Assembly (NCBI RefSeq): GCF_003327285.1
Contig: NZ_KZ848475.1
Coordinates: forward strand, 248,001-312,000
Origin: Microbacterium sorbitolivorans
GTDB taxonomy: Bacteria > Actinomycetota > Actinomycetes > Actinomycetales > Microbacteriaceae
DNA: 64,000 nt
Direction: 5' to 3'
The notes beneath the pieces are model-generated. The model was given only the letters and a program-made list of their open reading frames with translations. It was not told where the DNA came from and did no database searches. Every line of letters starts with the position of its first letter. Within the stretch, counting starts at the first letter, position 1. The position numbers and the translations under genes are program-made. Shown here piece by piece: positions 33,372-41,762 of this stretch.

Positions 33372-34093
33372 TTCTCCACCCTATCGGCACCGCGTGTAGC
33401 ACGGTGCAGAGCCACAATTCCGAACGCGAGGTTACGGTATTCGGTCTCAGACCAGCCCGCCTCGCGCATCCATGCCGCCAGCTCCTTCTGGGCCGGCCAC
33501 GCCTGGATCGACTCGTTCAGGTAGTCGTACGCCTCGCCGTTTGACCCGACGAGCCGCGCGACGCGTGGCAGGATCTCGTTGTTGTAGAAGCGGTAAAGCG
33601 CGCGGAAGACGCGGTTCGGCGGCGTCGAGAACTCGTTGATGACGATGCGTCCGCCCGGCTTCGTCACGCGACGCAGCTCTGCGAGCGCGACCTTCGGCTG
33701 CTGCACGTTGCGCAGGCCATACGACATCGTGACGGCGTCGAACTCGCCGTCGGCGAAGGGCAGGTTCATCGCGTCGGCCTCGACGAAGCTCAGGCCGCGC
33801 ACGTTGCCGAAACGCTTCTTGCCCTGCGCCAGCATGCCCGGCGAGAAGTCGGCCGCGACCACCTGGGCGCCGCTCGCGGCGAGCGAGGCCGACGAACGGC
33901 AGGTGCCGGCGGCCAGGTCGAGGATCTTCTCCCCCGGCTGCGGATTCACGGCACGAGTCGTCGCGCGACGCCAGACGGCGTCGAGCCCGAACGTCATGGC
34001 GATATTCGTAAAGTCATACCGTTCCGCCACGAGGTCGAACATGCCGCTGACAGTCTTCGGATCCTTGGCCAGATCGGCCCGCTGCGAGGTCAC
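33368..34093 (-). CDS. menG: Demethylmenaquinone methyltransferase (MenG/UbiE)
   Basis: Methylates demethylmenaquinone in the last step of menaquinone synthesis, using SAM. The 241-aa protein has FDLVAERYDFTNIAMTFGLDAVWRR, SAM motif ILDLAAGTCRSS, ADFSPGMLAQGKKRF, DAVTMSYGLRNV and the family end signature NLAFGIVALHRA. The SAM loop reads DLAAGTCRSS rather than the commoner GTG-x-x form, a mild variant. The start is GTG 34093 with TAGACT 6 nt upstream and no Shine-Dalgarno. It heads the menG-polyprenyl synthase unit. Confidence 0.93.
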   Translation of the reverse strand: MTSQRADLAKDPKTVSGMFDLVAERYDFTNIAMTFGLDAVWRRATTRAVNPQPGEKILDLAAGTCRSSASLAASGAQVVAADFSPGMLAQGKKRFGNVRGLSFVEADAMNLPFADGEFDAVTMSYGLRNVQQPKVALAELRRVTKPGGRIVINEFSTPPNRVFRALYRFYNNEILPRVARLVGSNGEAYDYLNESIQAWPAQKELAAWMREAGWSETEYRNLAFGIVALHRATRGADRVEK

Positions 34094-34099
34094 CCAACG

Positions 34100-34105
34100 A
34101 GTCTA
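34100..34105 (-). promoter_or_regulatory. -10 hexamer TAGACT of menG, leaderless
   Basis: Exactly 6 nt before GTG 34093 on the minus strand. Confidence 0.55.
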
Positions 34106-34166
34106 CGCGGGGGATCCTTGAGGGTGCCCCGAACCGGCGCGGATCCGCGGTCCGGATCCGCCCTTC

Positions 34167-34271
34167 CGCGAGATCGCACTCTTCTCTGCCGCTCCGGTCC
34201 GCGAGATCGCACTCTTTTCGCGAGATCGCACTGAATTCGATGCGATCTCGCGAAAAAGGTGCGATCTCGCG
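34167..34271. repeat. Long hairpin with repeated CGCGAGATCGCACT unit after menF
   Basis: 31-nt arms at 34200-34230 and 34241-34271 (two mismatches) enclose CTGAATTCGA. Each arm itself contains the unit CGCGAGATCGCA twice, and a further unit lies at about 34167-34183. It lies between the 3' end of menF and the 5' end of menG. The 70 nt on its right are very GC-rich and hold nothing recognisable. Confidence 0.75.
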
Positions 34272-34343
34272 GGCGTGGCGGGGCCGCGGGAGTGGGGCGG
34301 CGGGCGGGGCCGCGGGGTGTGGGGCCCGCGGGGCCGGCGCGGG

Positions 34344-35600
34344 CTACGCGAGGGCGTCGACGATGGGGCGGAACTTCACGCGGGTCTCGAGCAACTCGGC
34401 CTCGGCCACGGATCCCTCAACGATGCCGCCGCCGGCGTGCGCCTCGACCGTGCGCGTCGCGCCCTGGTCAGGCGCCCCGAACTGGGCGCAGCGCAGCGCG
34501 ATGGCGAACTCGCCGTCGCCGTTACCGTCGATCCATCCGACAGGGCCCGAGTAGCGCCCGCGGTCGAACGGCTCAATCTCGCGGATCGCCTCGACGGCAC
34601 GATCCGTCGGGGTTCCCGCCACCGCGGCCGTCGGGTGCAGCGACCGCACGAGGTCGAGGGCCGAGGCCCCGCCGTCGAGCTCGCCGCGCACGTCGGTTGC
34701 GAGGTGCCAGAGGTTCGGCAGCTCGAGCGCGAAGGCGTCGCCCGCCTCGAGCGAGGTCGTGTGCGAACGCAGCGCCTCGAGCACGCTGTCGACGGCGAAG
34801 CGGTGCTCATTGCGATCCTTCTCGCTCGAGCGCAGCTCGGCCGTGATGGCCTCGTCGTCGCTCGCGTGAGCCCCGCGGCCGCGCGTTCCCGCGAGCACCC
34901 GCGCCGACACGACGCCGCCGCGCACGGTGACGAGGGTCTCGGGGCTCGCGCCGACGATCCCGTCGACCGCGAAGGTCCACGTGTCGGTGTATTCCTCGGC
35001 GAGCGCGCGCACGAGGCGCCGGATGTCGGCGTTCGCCGGCACCGTGCCGACGACGTCGCGCGCGACGACGATCTTCTGCGCTGCGCCGGATCCGATGATC
35101 TCGAGCGCGCGCCGCACCGCGCCCTCGTGCGCTTCCGGATCCATCGCACCGGGGCCGAGCGACGCCGACCACGACGGCCCGAATGCGATCGGGCCGGGCT
35201 CGGCGATGTCGTCGGGGCGCTCCATGAGGCGGATCCGCGTCATCCACGCGCGGTCGCCGCGGCGGCCGATGACGGTCGTCGGAATGACGAGCGTCGACGG
35301 CGCCGCGGACGTGTCGTCGAAGGCGAGGGCCGCGAAGGCGACGAGACCGGATCCGGGAAGTTCGACCTCGTCGAAGACGTCGGCGGTCTGGCTGAAGGCG
35401 CGCCACAGATCGGCGATGGCGGCGATGCGCCCCTCCTCGCCGACGTCGATGTGCAGCAGATCGGGCCCGGCCGCGACGAGGATATCGCCGTTTCGGGTCC
35501 AGACGAGCGGGTTCGCGGGATCCGCAAACTCGAGGGCATCGACGGGGCTAATCTCGCGCGTCGTGGCGACGAGGCGCGGCAATGTGAGCGGTTCGGTCAC
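34344..35600 (-). CDS. menF: Isochorismate synthase (MenF-like)
   Basis: Converts chorismate to isochorismate, the first menaquinone-specific step. The 418-aa protein has the chorismate-binding core: AQKIVVARDVVGTVPAN, FAVDGIVGASPETLVTVRGG, VLAGTRGRG, ELRSSEKDRNEHRFAVDSV, DLVRSLHPTAAVAGTP and GPVGWIDGNGDGEFAIALR. I start it at GTG 35600 (VTEPLTLPRLVATTR), because TAGGAT lies 7 nt upstream; an earlier ATG at 35630 overlaps that box. It is divergent from DUF402. Confidence 0.9.
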   Translation of the reverse strand: MTEPLTLPRLVATTREISPVDALEFADPANPLVWTRNGDILVAAGPDLLHIDVGEEGRIAAIADLWRAFSQTADVFDEVELPGSGLVAFAALAFDDTSAAPSTLVIPTTVIGRRGDRAWMTRIRLMERPDDIAEPGPIAFGPSWSASLGPGAMDPEAHEGAVRRALEIIGSGAAQKIVVARDVVGTVPANADIRRLVRALAEEYTDTWTFAVDGIVGASPETLVTVRGGVVSARVLAGTRGRGAHASDDEAITAELRSSEKDRNEHRFAVDSVLEALRSHTTSLEAGDAFALELPNLWHLATDVRGELDGGASALDLVRSLHPTAAVAGTPTDRAVEAIREIEPFDRGRYSGPVGWIDGNGDGEFAIALRCAQFGAPDQGATRTVEAHAGGGIVEGSVAEAELLETRVKFRPIVDALA

Positions 35601-35607
35601 AATAACG

Positions 35608-35661
35608 ATCCTATGGATGGGCACTGTCATTCCGCCTGTGAGGCGTTCAGAGATTTAGGGT
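35608..35661. promoter_or_regulatory. Divergent leaderless -10 boxes of menF and DUF402
   Basis: On the minus strand, TAGGAT (35608-35613) lies 7 nt before GTG 35600. On the plus strand, TAGGGT (35656-35661) lies 6 nt before ATG 35668. Neither start has a Shine-Dalgarno sequence. Confidence 0.55.
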
Positions 35662-35667
35662 CGAGTA

Positions 35668-36222
35668 ATGAGTACCTCGATCCGCCCCGGCACCCGGACG
35701 CACATACATTGGCGAAAATGGGACGGCGCACCGCACTGGGTTCACGAAGTCGTGTACCTCGGTCGCGACGAGTGGGGTGCGTGGTTTGGACAGCGCCCCG
35801 GTTGGCGCAGCCACCGTCCCGGCCGCGACACGTTGCTCAAGACGAGCTGCGTGATGCTCCTCCCGGATCCCGAACCCGGCAGTGACCACGGCGCCGAATG
35901 GCTGCTGACCGTCAACGCGCCGCCGCAGCGCACTCGCATCTACATCGACGTCGCGTGGGACGTGCGATGGGACGATGAGCTGCCGACCGCGATCGACATG
36001 GATCTCGACGTCGTGCGGCGTACGGATCAGCGCGGCATCTACATCGACGACGAGGACGAGTGGGACGAACACCGCGTCGAGTACGGGTATCCCCTGCACG
36101 TCGTCAACCGCCTCGAGGCCGTGACGCAGGAGCTGAAGCAGAAGGTCACCGACCGCGTCGCCCCGTTCAACGAGGCGACGACCCGCCCCTGGTTCGACGT
36201 GCTCGCAGCCCTCGACCTCTGA
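35668..36222 (+). CDS. DUF402 domain protein
   Basis: A 184-aa soluble protein with the DUF402 (FomD-like barrel) pattern: TRTHIHWRKWDGAPHWVHEVVYLGRDEWGAWFG, RTRIYIDVAWDVRWDDELPTAIDMDLDVVRR and DEDEWDEHRVEYGYPLHVV. The conserved D-x-D-x-D acidic residues are of the kind that bind metal in family members, which hydrolyse nucleotide phosphates (FomD, Ntdp); activity here is untested. It is leaderless by position, and its stop is followed directly by a family A hairpin array. Confidence 0.82.
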   Translation: MSTSIRPGTRTHIHWRKWDGAPHWVHEVVYLGRDEWGAWFGQRPGWRSHRPGRDTLLKTSCVMLLPDPEPGSDHGAEWLLTVNAPPQRTRIYIDVAWDVRWDDELPTAIDMDLDVVRRTDQRGIYIDDEDEWDEHRVEYGYPLHVVNRLEAVTQELKQKVTDRVAPFNEATTRPWFDVLAALDL

Positions 36223-36223
36223 G

Positions 36224-36368
36224 GCATGTCCCAGTTCGTGCGGGAATCACGGCGCCATTCCCGCCACAAGTGGGACACGCTACGAAGCATGTCCCAGTTC
36301 GTGCGGGAATCACGGGCCCATTCCCACACAAAGTGGGACACGCCTCGACGCGTGTCCCAGTTGGGGCG
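36224..36368. repeat. Family A hairpin array, locus 3 (63-nt period)
   Basis: Full units start at 36224 and 36287 and a left half at 36350, again exactly 63 nt apart. It begins 2 nt after the DUF402 stop and ends at the 3' end of the convergent glycerate kinase gene. The outer GTGTCCCA / TGGGACAC stems are the same as at 23.7 and 28.9 kb; the inner part differs (GTGCGGGAATCACGG). Confidence 0.85.
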
Positions 36369-36370
36369 CT

Positions 36371-37483
36371 TTAGCGGGCGAGCTGCTCGCCCGCGTCGCG
36401 GAGCCAGCGCAGCGGATCCGCGAGCGCCGCGGCCGTGGATCCGGCGAGCTCGGTGAGCGACGCGGAGGCCGCGAAGCCCGACGCGTCGGCCTCGATCGCG
36501 CCCGCGACGAGCGCGACGGGAACCCCGGCCGCGCGCGCGAGCTGCGCGACGTGCGCGGGGGCCTTGCCGGCTTCCGACTGTCCGTCGTAGCGGCCCTCGC
36601 CCGTGATGACGAGGTCGGCGCCCGCGATGTCGGCGGCGAGGCCGGTAAGCTCGGCGATCGCGGCGGATCCGGGAACGAGATCGGCGCCCCACAGCAGCAG
36701 TCCGAATCCGGTGCCGCCCGCGGCGCCCGCGCCCGGTAGCTCGGCGAGCTCGGGGCGCCCGGTCGCGGCGACGAGGCGTCCGAGGCCCGCATCGGCGCGC
36801 TGGATCCCGGCCTCGTCGAGCCCCTTCTGGGGTCCGAAGATCGCGGCCGCACCCTTGTCGCCGCGCAGCGGATTCGTCACGTCGCTCAGCACCTGCACGC
36901 CACCGGCCGGTAGCGCCTTGAGCGCAGACAGGTCGACGCTCGCGATCTCGTCGAGCCCCGCGGCTCCGGGCGCGATCGAGGCGCCGAAGTCGTTGAAGAA
37001 CCGCGCGCCAAGGGCGGTGAGCATGCCGGTGCCGCCGTCGGTCGAGGCGCTGGATCCGATGCCCAGCACCAGACGCGAGACGCCGGCATTCAGCGCCGCG
37101 GCAATCGCCTGGCCGAAGCCCAGGGTCGACGCGTCGAAGGGGCGGCGCTCGTCGCCCAGCAGCTCGATTCCCGACGTGCTCGCGATCTCGACGACCCCCG
37201 TGCCGCCGGGAAGCTCATCGGTCGCGGGTAGCTTCAGCCACGAGGTCGTGACGGCGGATCCGGCGGGCCCGGTGACGCGCACCGCCATGCGCTGCGCGCC
37301 CGGAACGGCCTTCTCGAACGCGTCGAGCGTGCCCTCGCCGCCATCGGCCATGGGGCGGAACACGAAGGTGTCGGTGGGCGCGGTGCGTACCCAGCCCTCG
37401 GCGATCGCGACGGCGGCGTCGGCGGCGGTCGCGGATCCCTTGAGGCTGTCGGGGGCGAGCACGATGGTGCGGGGCGAGGTCAT
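36371..37483 (-). CDS. Glycerate kinase (GlxK family)
   Basis: A 370-aa cytoplasmic kinase that phosphorylates glycerate. It has the family opening RTIVLAPDSLKGSATAADAA, then MADGGEGTLDAF, VEIASTSGIELL, LVLGIGSSASTDGGTGML, VLSDVTNPLRGDKGAAAIFGPQKG and VITGEGRYDGQSEAGKAP. The start is ATG 37483; CAGGAT ends 6 nt upstream and no Shine-Dalgarno is seen. It sits between menD and DUF402 and is separated from menD by a hairpin, so it is probably a single-gene unit. Confidence 0.9.
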   Translation of the reverse strand: MTSPRTIVLAPDSLKGSATAADAAVAIAEGWVRTAPTDTFVFRPMADGGEGTLDAFEKAVPGAQRMAVRVTGPAGSAVTTSWLKLPATDELPGGTGVVEIASTSGIELLGDERRPFDASTLGFGQAIAAALNAGVSRLVLGIGSSASTDGGTGMLTALGARFFNDFGASIAPGAAGLDEIASVDLSALKALPAGGVQVLSDVTNPLRGDKGAAAIFGPQKGLDEAGIQRADAGLGRLVAATGRPELAELPGAGAAGGTGFGLLLWGADLVPGSAAIAELTGLAADIAGADLVITGEGRYDGQSEAGKAPAHVAQLARAAGVPVALVAGAIEADASGFAASASLTELAGSTAAALADPLRWLRDAGEQLAR

Positions 37484-37563
37484 GGGTCTATCCTGCCGCA
37501 TCGCGCGGAATACGCTTACCGCGCGGCGCTGGCCGCCGTAGTCCGCCGCGCCCCGCCACAGAA

Positions 37564-37628
37564 CTCGGAGAAATCACGAGGCTCGGACGAATGTGGCGAA
37601 AACCTCCGAGTCTCGTGATTTCTCCGAG
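37564..37628. repeat. Long hairpin after menD
   Basis: 24-nt arms (37564-37587 and 37605-37628) with one mismatch around a 17-nt loop, 16 nt beyond the menD stop and about 80 nt before the glycerate kinase start. The TTCTCCG element in the arm resembles family B, but the rest does not. Confidence 0.7.
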
Positions 37629-37644
37629 ACTCACGACGAGAGTC

Positions 37645-39168
37645 CTACCGCCCCAACCGCACCTCGACCACACAGGCCCCACCACGCAGCGCCGCGTCGA
37701 GCTCGGCGGCGGTGTCCGCGCGCACATACTCCCACCCATACGCCCCGGCGAGACCCGCGATGTCGGCGTGCTGCGGCGTCAGCTGCACCCGATCCATCGC
37801 CTCGCGCGACGCCACCTGCGCCACCTCGAGGCCGTCGAAGATCGTGCCGCCGCCGTCGTTGCCGACGACGATCTGCACGGCAGGCCGCTCCTCGGATCCG
37901 GATCGCAGCAGCGCGCCCGCGTCGTAGAGGAACGCGAGGTCGCCCACGATCACGCGCGTCACGCCGTCGTCGGCCGCGAGCTGCACGCCCATGGCGGTCG
38001 CGAGGGTGCCGTCGATGCCGGCGAGCCCGCGATTGGCGTGCACGTGCGCGCGCCCCCAGAGCACGTCGTCGGCGACGCGCACAAGGCGGCTGGATCCGAA
38101 CACGATGCGGTCGCCCTCCCCCGTCGCCCGCCAGACGGCGTCGACGAGCGCGGCTCGCTCCGGATCCACCCCGGCGGGCGCGGGCAGGTCGCGCCAAAGG
38201 GCGAGCCACTCCGAGTCCATGGGGATTCCGGTCTCGACGTCGACGTCGCGCACCGCGAGCGTCGATCCGTTGAGGTTCAGTGCCTCGTCGCTCGCCTGGA
38301 TCGCGATTATCTCGACGTCGTCGCGGCGTAGCAGCCGCGTGATCTCGCGCCCGAGCGTCGGGTGCCCGACGACGACGACGCGCTCGATGCGGCCGCCGAG
38401 GTTCGGATCCGCGAGCCCCGCCCGATAACCTCGCACGACGGTCGCGCCGTGGCGGGATCCGCTCACGATCTCCGCGAGCAGCGGCCAGCCGCCGCGCTCC
38501 GCGAGGTGCGCGGCGCGCGGGCCCGCGTCGGCGCCCGCGACGACGACGGTGCGCGGCCCGCGCCCCAGCGCGTGCGCGCGCGGCGCGACGGGGTCGCTCG
38601 CGATGGGGGCGGATCCGCCGGCCACGAACCACTCGGGAAGCTCGCCCGCGAGCGGCTCGCGGAAGGGCAGGTTGAGGTGCGCGACGGATCCGCCGCGCGC
38701 GGCCTCGAAGGCCCGGTCGGCGAGCTCGCCGTAGCCGTGTGCGGCGCCGTCCGGCACGGGGGCGTCGACCGAGAACGGTGCGGCCTCGCCGAAGAGGCCC
38801 ACCTGGTGGGTCGTCTGATTGGCGCCGACACCGCGCAGCTCGGGTGGGCGATCGGCGGTGAGCAGGATCATCGGAACGCCCGCGTGGTGCGCCTCGAGCG
38901 CCGCGGGCAGCAGGTTCGCGACGGCGGATCCGGAGGTGCAGATCACCGCGGCGGGCACGCGCGATTCGCGCCCGATGCCGAGCGCGGTAAAGCCCGCGAC
39001 GCGCTCGTCGAGCCGCACGTGCAACCGGATCCGCCCCTGCCGTTCGAGCTCGGCGGCCGCGAGCGCGAGCGCCTGCGAACGGGATCCGGGGCTGACGATG
39101 ACGTGGCGGACGCCGCGCGCGACGAGCCTGTCGAGAATCTCGCAGGCCGCGTCGCTACTTGCGGTCAT
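37645..39168 (-). CDS. menD: SEPHCHC synthase MenD
   Basis: Thiamine-diphosphate enzyme adding a 2-oxoglutarate-derived unit to isochorismate. The 507-aa protein opens ACEILDRLVARGVRHVIVSPGSRSQALALAA, with LDERVAGFTALGIGRESRVPAAVICTSGSAVANLLPA. It has the ThDP/Mg site VIVGDLAFLYDAGALL followed by VQIVVGNDGGGTIFDGL. It is on the short side for MenD (usually about 550), which is normal in this group. The start is ATG 39168, overlapping the PLDc_N gene by 14 nt, so they are coupled. Confidence 0.92.
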   Translation of the reverse strand: MTASSDAACEILDRLVARGVRHVIVSPGSRSQALALAAAELERQGRIRLHVRLDERVAGFTALGIGRESRVPAAVICTSGSAVANLLPAALEAHHAGVPMILLTADRPPELRGVGANQTTHQVGLFGEAAPFSVDAPVPDGAAHGYGELADRAFEAARGGSVAHLNLPFREPLAGELPEWFVAGGSAPIASDPVAPRAHALGRGPRTVVVAGADAGPRAAHLAERGGWPLLAEIVSGSRHGATVVRGYRAGLADPNLGGRIERVVVVGHPTLGREITRLLRRDDVEIIAIQASDEALNLNGSTLAVRDVDVETGIPMDSEWLALWRDLPAPAGVDPERAALVDAVWRATGEGDRIVFGSSRLVRVADDVLWGRAHVHANRGLAGIDGTLATAMGVQLAADDGVTRVIVGDLAFLYDAGALLRSGSEERPAVQIVVGNDGGGTIFDGLEVAQVASREAMDRVQLTPQHADIAGLAGAYGWEYVRADTAAELDAALRGGACVVEVRLGR

Positions 39169-39526
39169 CGGTATCGGGATCATCGACGTCGGGCTTCTCG
39201 GCGTCGGGCATGTTGAACGCCTCCTCCATGTCGAGGAGGGCGATCTCGTCTTCCAGCTTGCGGATCCGGTCTTCGGCCATGCGCTGTTCGAAGCTCGGGT
39301 CGTCGTCGGGCGGGATGGGCGCGCCCACCTGCGGGATCTGGCCGGGCTTCGCGCGACCGATCGTCCACCAGAGCAGGCCACCGATCACCGGGATGATCGT
39401 GATGAGGATCCAGACCTTCTTCGACGCGCCGCGGTGGCGGGTCGGCGGCTGCATGGCGCAGTCGACGAAACTGACGACCCAGAAAGCCAGGGCGATCAGA
39501 ACGAGAGGTATCAGAAGGCGTCCCAC
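39155..39526 (-). CDS. PLDc_N-domain small membrane protein
   Basis: A 123-aa protein with a first hydrophobic helix (LLIPLVLIALAFWVVSFVDCA) and a second (KKVWILITIIPVIGGLLWWTIG). Together these form the phospholipase D N-terminal membrane-anchor domain without any PLD catalytic part. The tail is acidic and includes an EQRMAEDRIRKLEDEIALLD coiled-coil stretch. Function is unknown; it is regularly found beside menD or menA in related genomes by my recollection. The start is GTG 39526, with TAGACT 6 nt upstream. Confidence 0.75.
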   Translation of the reverse strand: MGRLLIPLVLIALAFWVVSFVDCAMQPPTRHRGASKKVWILITIIPVIGGLLWWTIGRAKPGQIPQVGAPIPPDDDPSFEQRMAEDRIRKLEDEIALLDMEEAFNMPDAEKPDVDDPDTDDRK

Positions 39527-39532
39527 GACCCC

Positions 39533-39538
39533 AGTCTA
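39533..39538 (-). promoter_or_regulatory. -10 hexamer TAGACT of the PLDc_N-menD unit, leaderless
   Basis: Identical hexamer and 6-nt spacing as at menG. Confidence 0.55.
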
Positions 39539-39556
39539 GGCCGCGGCGCTATGCCT

Positions 39557-40345
39557 CTACTCAACCGGTTCGATGCGCGCGAAGGAGGCCGTCTCGGTGC
39601 CGATGGGTGACTCGATCGTCTCGGTCGAGTCGTCGACGCCGGTCAGTCGCGCGATCGCCGCCTCGAACTGGCGCGAGAGCGCGTCGGCCGCAACCTCGCC
39701 GTGGCCGGCGACGATCGCGTCGATGAGCTCGCGGTAGGTGTGCGAGACCTCGCGCGGCATCGCGTAGCCGTCCTGCGTCGAGAGGTTCGCGATGCGCGTC
39801 TCGGCGAGGAGCGTGTCGATGCGCTTGGACATGCGGGCGCTGCCGACGAGGTCGACGAGCTGGCGGTGGAAGGCGATGTCGGCGTCGCCGATCGGCACTG
39901 CCTCGTCCCCCGCGCTCACCGCGACGAGGCGAGCGAGGCAGGCCTCGAGCTCGGCCGTCTCGACGGCGTTCGGGCGCTGCGCCAGGCGGCGCGCGGCGTG
40001 GGCCTCGATCGCGAGGCGCGACTCGTAGAGATCCGGAACCTCTTCCGCGGGGATCCGCCGCACGCGCAGGCCGCGACCGGGGATCGACACGAGCAGGCCC
40101 TCCTGCACGATGCGCTGCGCGGCCTCGCGGAGCGGGCCGCGGCTCACGCCCAGCTGCGACGCGATCTCGACCTCGCGGAGGGGCTCGCCCACGGCGAGGT
40201 CGCCCGCGAGGATGGCCTTGCGGAGCTCAGCGACGATCAAGTCGACGGTGGACATGCGCGATACCGGCACGACCGAACGCGATGCGCCGAAGCGCGAAAC
40301 CGGGGCGACCTTGTCGCGGCGGCGAAGACCGAGGAGCTCTCTCAC
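39557..40345 (-). CDS. GntR-family (FadR/FCD) transcriptional regulator
   Basis: A 262-aa regulator. The winged helix-turn-helix is near residues 33-95: DLIVAELRKAILAGDLAVGEPLREVEIASQLGVSRGPLREA. An all-helical FCD ligand domain follows, with metal-type histidines (ADIAFHRQLV, EVSHTYRELIDAI). A basic N-terminal extension of about 30 residues precedes it. The start is GTG 40345, with GACAAT 6 nt upstream. Its targets are not visible here; no strong palindrome stands out in the adjacent promoter. Confidence 0.85.
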   Translation of the reverse strand: MRELLGLRRRDKVAPVSRFGASRSVVPVSRMSTVDLIVAELRKAILAGDLAVGEPLREVEIASQLGVSRGPLREAAQRIVQEGLLVSIPGRGLRVRRIPAEEVPDLYESRLAIEAHAARRLAQRPNAVETAELEACLARLVAVSAGDEAVPIGDADIAFHRQLVDLVGSARMSKRIDTLLAETRIANLSTQDGYAMPREVSHTYRELIDAIVAGHGEVAADALSRQFEAAIARLTGVDDSTETIESPIGTETASFARIEPVE

Positions 40346-40351
40346 CAGTCG

Positions 40352-40414
40352 ATTGTCTCATCCCGCTTGTCGTGTGGACACTGATAGCAGATTCGTAGGA
40401 GCGCTCTCTACGAT
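40352..40414. promoter_or_regulatory. Divergent -10 boxes of the GntR and DUF4229 genes
   Basis: On the minus strand, GACAAT (40352-40357) lies 6 nt before GTG 40345. On the plus strand, TACGAT (40409-40414) lies 6 nt before GTG 40421. Both look leaderless. Confidence 0.5.
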
Positions 40415-40420
40415 GGGCGG

Positions 40421-40705
40421 GTGAAGATCCGCTCGCTCCTGACGTACACCATCCTCCGCCTGGCCTTCTTCCTCGTGCCGCTCGGAGTGATGATGCTCTT
40501 CCCCGCATTCCGCAATATGTGGTGGCTCGCGGTGATCTTCGCGGCGTTCATCGGCATCGCCCTCTCGGTGCTCTTCCTGCAGAAGACCCGCGCCCAGATG
40601 AGCGCGGATCTCTACGAGCGACAGCAGAACCGCAAGACCAAGACGGCCCGCGAGGTCGACGAAGAGATCGAGAACGAGGCGAACGAAGCTGCTCAGGACG
40701 AGTAG
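40421..40705 (+). CDS. DUF4229 small membrane protein
   Basis: A 94-aa protein with two membrane helices (TYTILRLAFFLVPLGVMMLFP and WWLAVIFAAFIGIALSVLFLQ) followed by a charged tail (KTKTAREVDEEIENEANEA). This is the DUF4229 pattern, found near menaquinone genes in actinobacteria. Function is unknown. The start is GTG 40421, leaderless by position. A 21-bp hairpin follows its stop. Confidence 0.75.
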   Translation: MKIRSLLTYTILRLAFFLVPLGVMMLFPAFRNMWWLAVIFAAFIGIALSVLFLQKTRAQMSADLYERQQNRKTKTAREVDEEIENEANEAAQDE

Positions 40706-40716
40706 CGCCGATTCAC

Positions 40717-40765
40717 GTCGCGCAAACGGCGCTTCCCGAGGTCGGGGAAGCGCCGTTTGCGCGAC
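40717..40765. repeat. Perfect hairpin between DUF4229 and menA
   Basis: 21-nt perfect arms (40717-40737 and 40745-40765) around a 7-nt loop, between convergent genes. The arm begins GTCGCGCAAAC, close to the family D arms at 62.2 kb (GTCGCCCAAAC). Confidence 0.75.
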
Positions 40766-40803
40766 TGGAGCAGGGATGTGCCTCGCTGGCGCCGTTTTCC
40801 GTA

Positions 40804-41754
40804 TCAGCCCAGGAATGCCCAGGCGAGGAAGATGCCGTAGACGGGCGAGCTCAGCGAGGTGAGCGCCAGCGCCGTGATGAGTTCGCGCGGAGTCTTGTGG
40901 GTCCAGACGATCGCGAGCGCGGGGCCTGCGAGCAACAGCGCGAAGCCCGTGAGCCAGGCGATCGGGTAGAACAGCGCGAGGTAGCCGGCGATCACGAACG
41001 GCGCCACGATGAAGATCGTGAAGAGGATCTTCGTGCCGAGGCGACCGATGAAGGTCGACAGCGTGCGCTTGCCGGCCGCCTTGTCCTGATCGATGTCGCG
41101 GAGGTTGTTGGCGAGCAGTACGGCGCAGGCGAAGAAGCCCGCCGCGACGGCGCCGAACCAGGCCTCCTGCGGCAGGTAGAGCGCCTGCACCCAGGTCGTG
41201 CCGAGGGTCGCGACGAGGCCGAAGAAGATGAAGACGAAGACCTCGCCCAGGGCGTTATAGCCGTAGGGGCGCTTGCCGCCGGTGTAGAACCAGGCCGCGA
41301 CGATGCAGATTGCGCCGACCGCGAGCATCCACCACTGCCCCGTGCGGATCACGATCGCCAGCCCCGCGATCGCCGCGAGCCCGAAGAACGCGAGCGCGAC
41401 GTAGAGCACCTGCTTCGCGGGGATCCGTCCCGACGCCGTCAGGCGGGCCGGGCCGACGCGGAAGTCGTCGGTGCCCTTGATGCCGTCGGAGTAGTCGTTC
41501 GAGAAGTTCACGCCGATCTGCAGGAACACCGCGACGGCGAGGCACGCCAGCGCGATGACCCAGTGGAACTTGCGGTCTGCGTCGGCCAGCACCGCGGCAC
41601 CGGATCCGATGAGCACCGGCGTGATCGCGAGCGGCAGCGTGCGCAGCCGCGCCGCGCCGATCCAGTCGCCGAGGGTGACCGGGGAGGCCGCGGGGTGCGC
41701 CGTCGTGCCGCGCTTAGCGGGGTTGCCGCTGACGTGTCCATAATTCTTCGCCAC
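40804..41754 (-). CDS. menA: 1,4-dihydroxy-2-naphthoate polyprenyltransferase MenA
   Basis: UbiA-family membrane enzyme that attaches the polyprenyl chain. The 316-aa protein has about eight to nine helices, the first Mg site NFSNDYSDGIKG and a second in ANNLRDIDQDKAAGKRT. A basic, hydrophilic N-terminus of about 25 residues precedes the first helix. The start is GTG 41754; TACGAT lies 8 nt upstream. It is separated from menE by a family B hairpin, so it is probably its own unit. Confidence 0.93.
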   Translation of the reverse strand: MAKNYGHVSGNPAKRGTTAHPAASPVTLGDWIGAARLRTLPLAITPVLIGSGAAVLADADRKFHWVIALACLAVAVFLQIGVNFSNDYSDGIKGTDDFRVGPARLTASGRIPAKQVLYVALAFFGLAAIAGLAIVIRTGQWWMLAVGAICIVAAWFYTGGKRPYGYNALGEVFVFIFFGLVATLGTTWVQALYLPQEAWFGAVAAGFFACAVLLANNLRDIDQDKAAGKRTLSTFIGRLGTKILFTIFIVAPFVIAGYLALFYPIAWLTGFALLLAGPALAIVWTHKTPRELITALALTSLSSPVYGIFLAWAFLG

Positions 41755-41762
41755 GAGCGACC

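Noticed and set aside
33368..34093. Altered SAM loop in MenG as a sign of inactivity
   Set aside because: All other family motifs and length are intact; DLAAGTCRSS is a tolerable variant of the loop.
40717..40765. The hairpin after DUF4229 as a member of family D
   Set aside because: Only the first 11 bases of the arm resemble family D; it lacks the CTGCTC scaffold and any tandem partner, so it is kept as a singleton.
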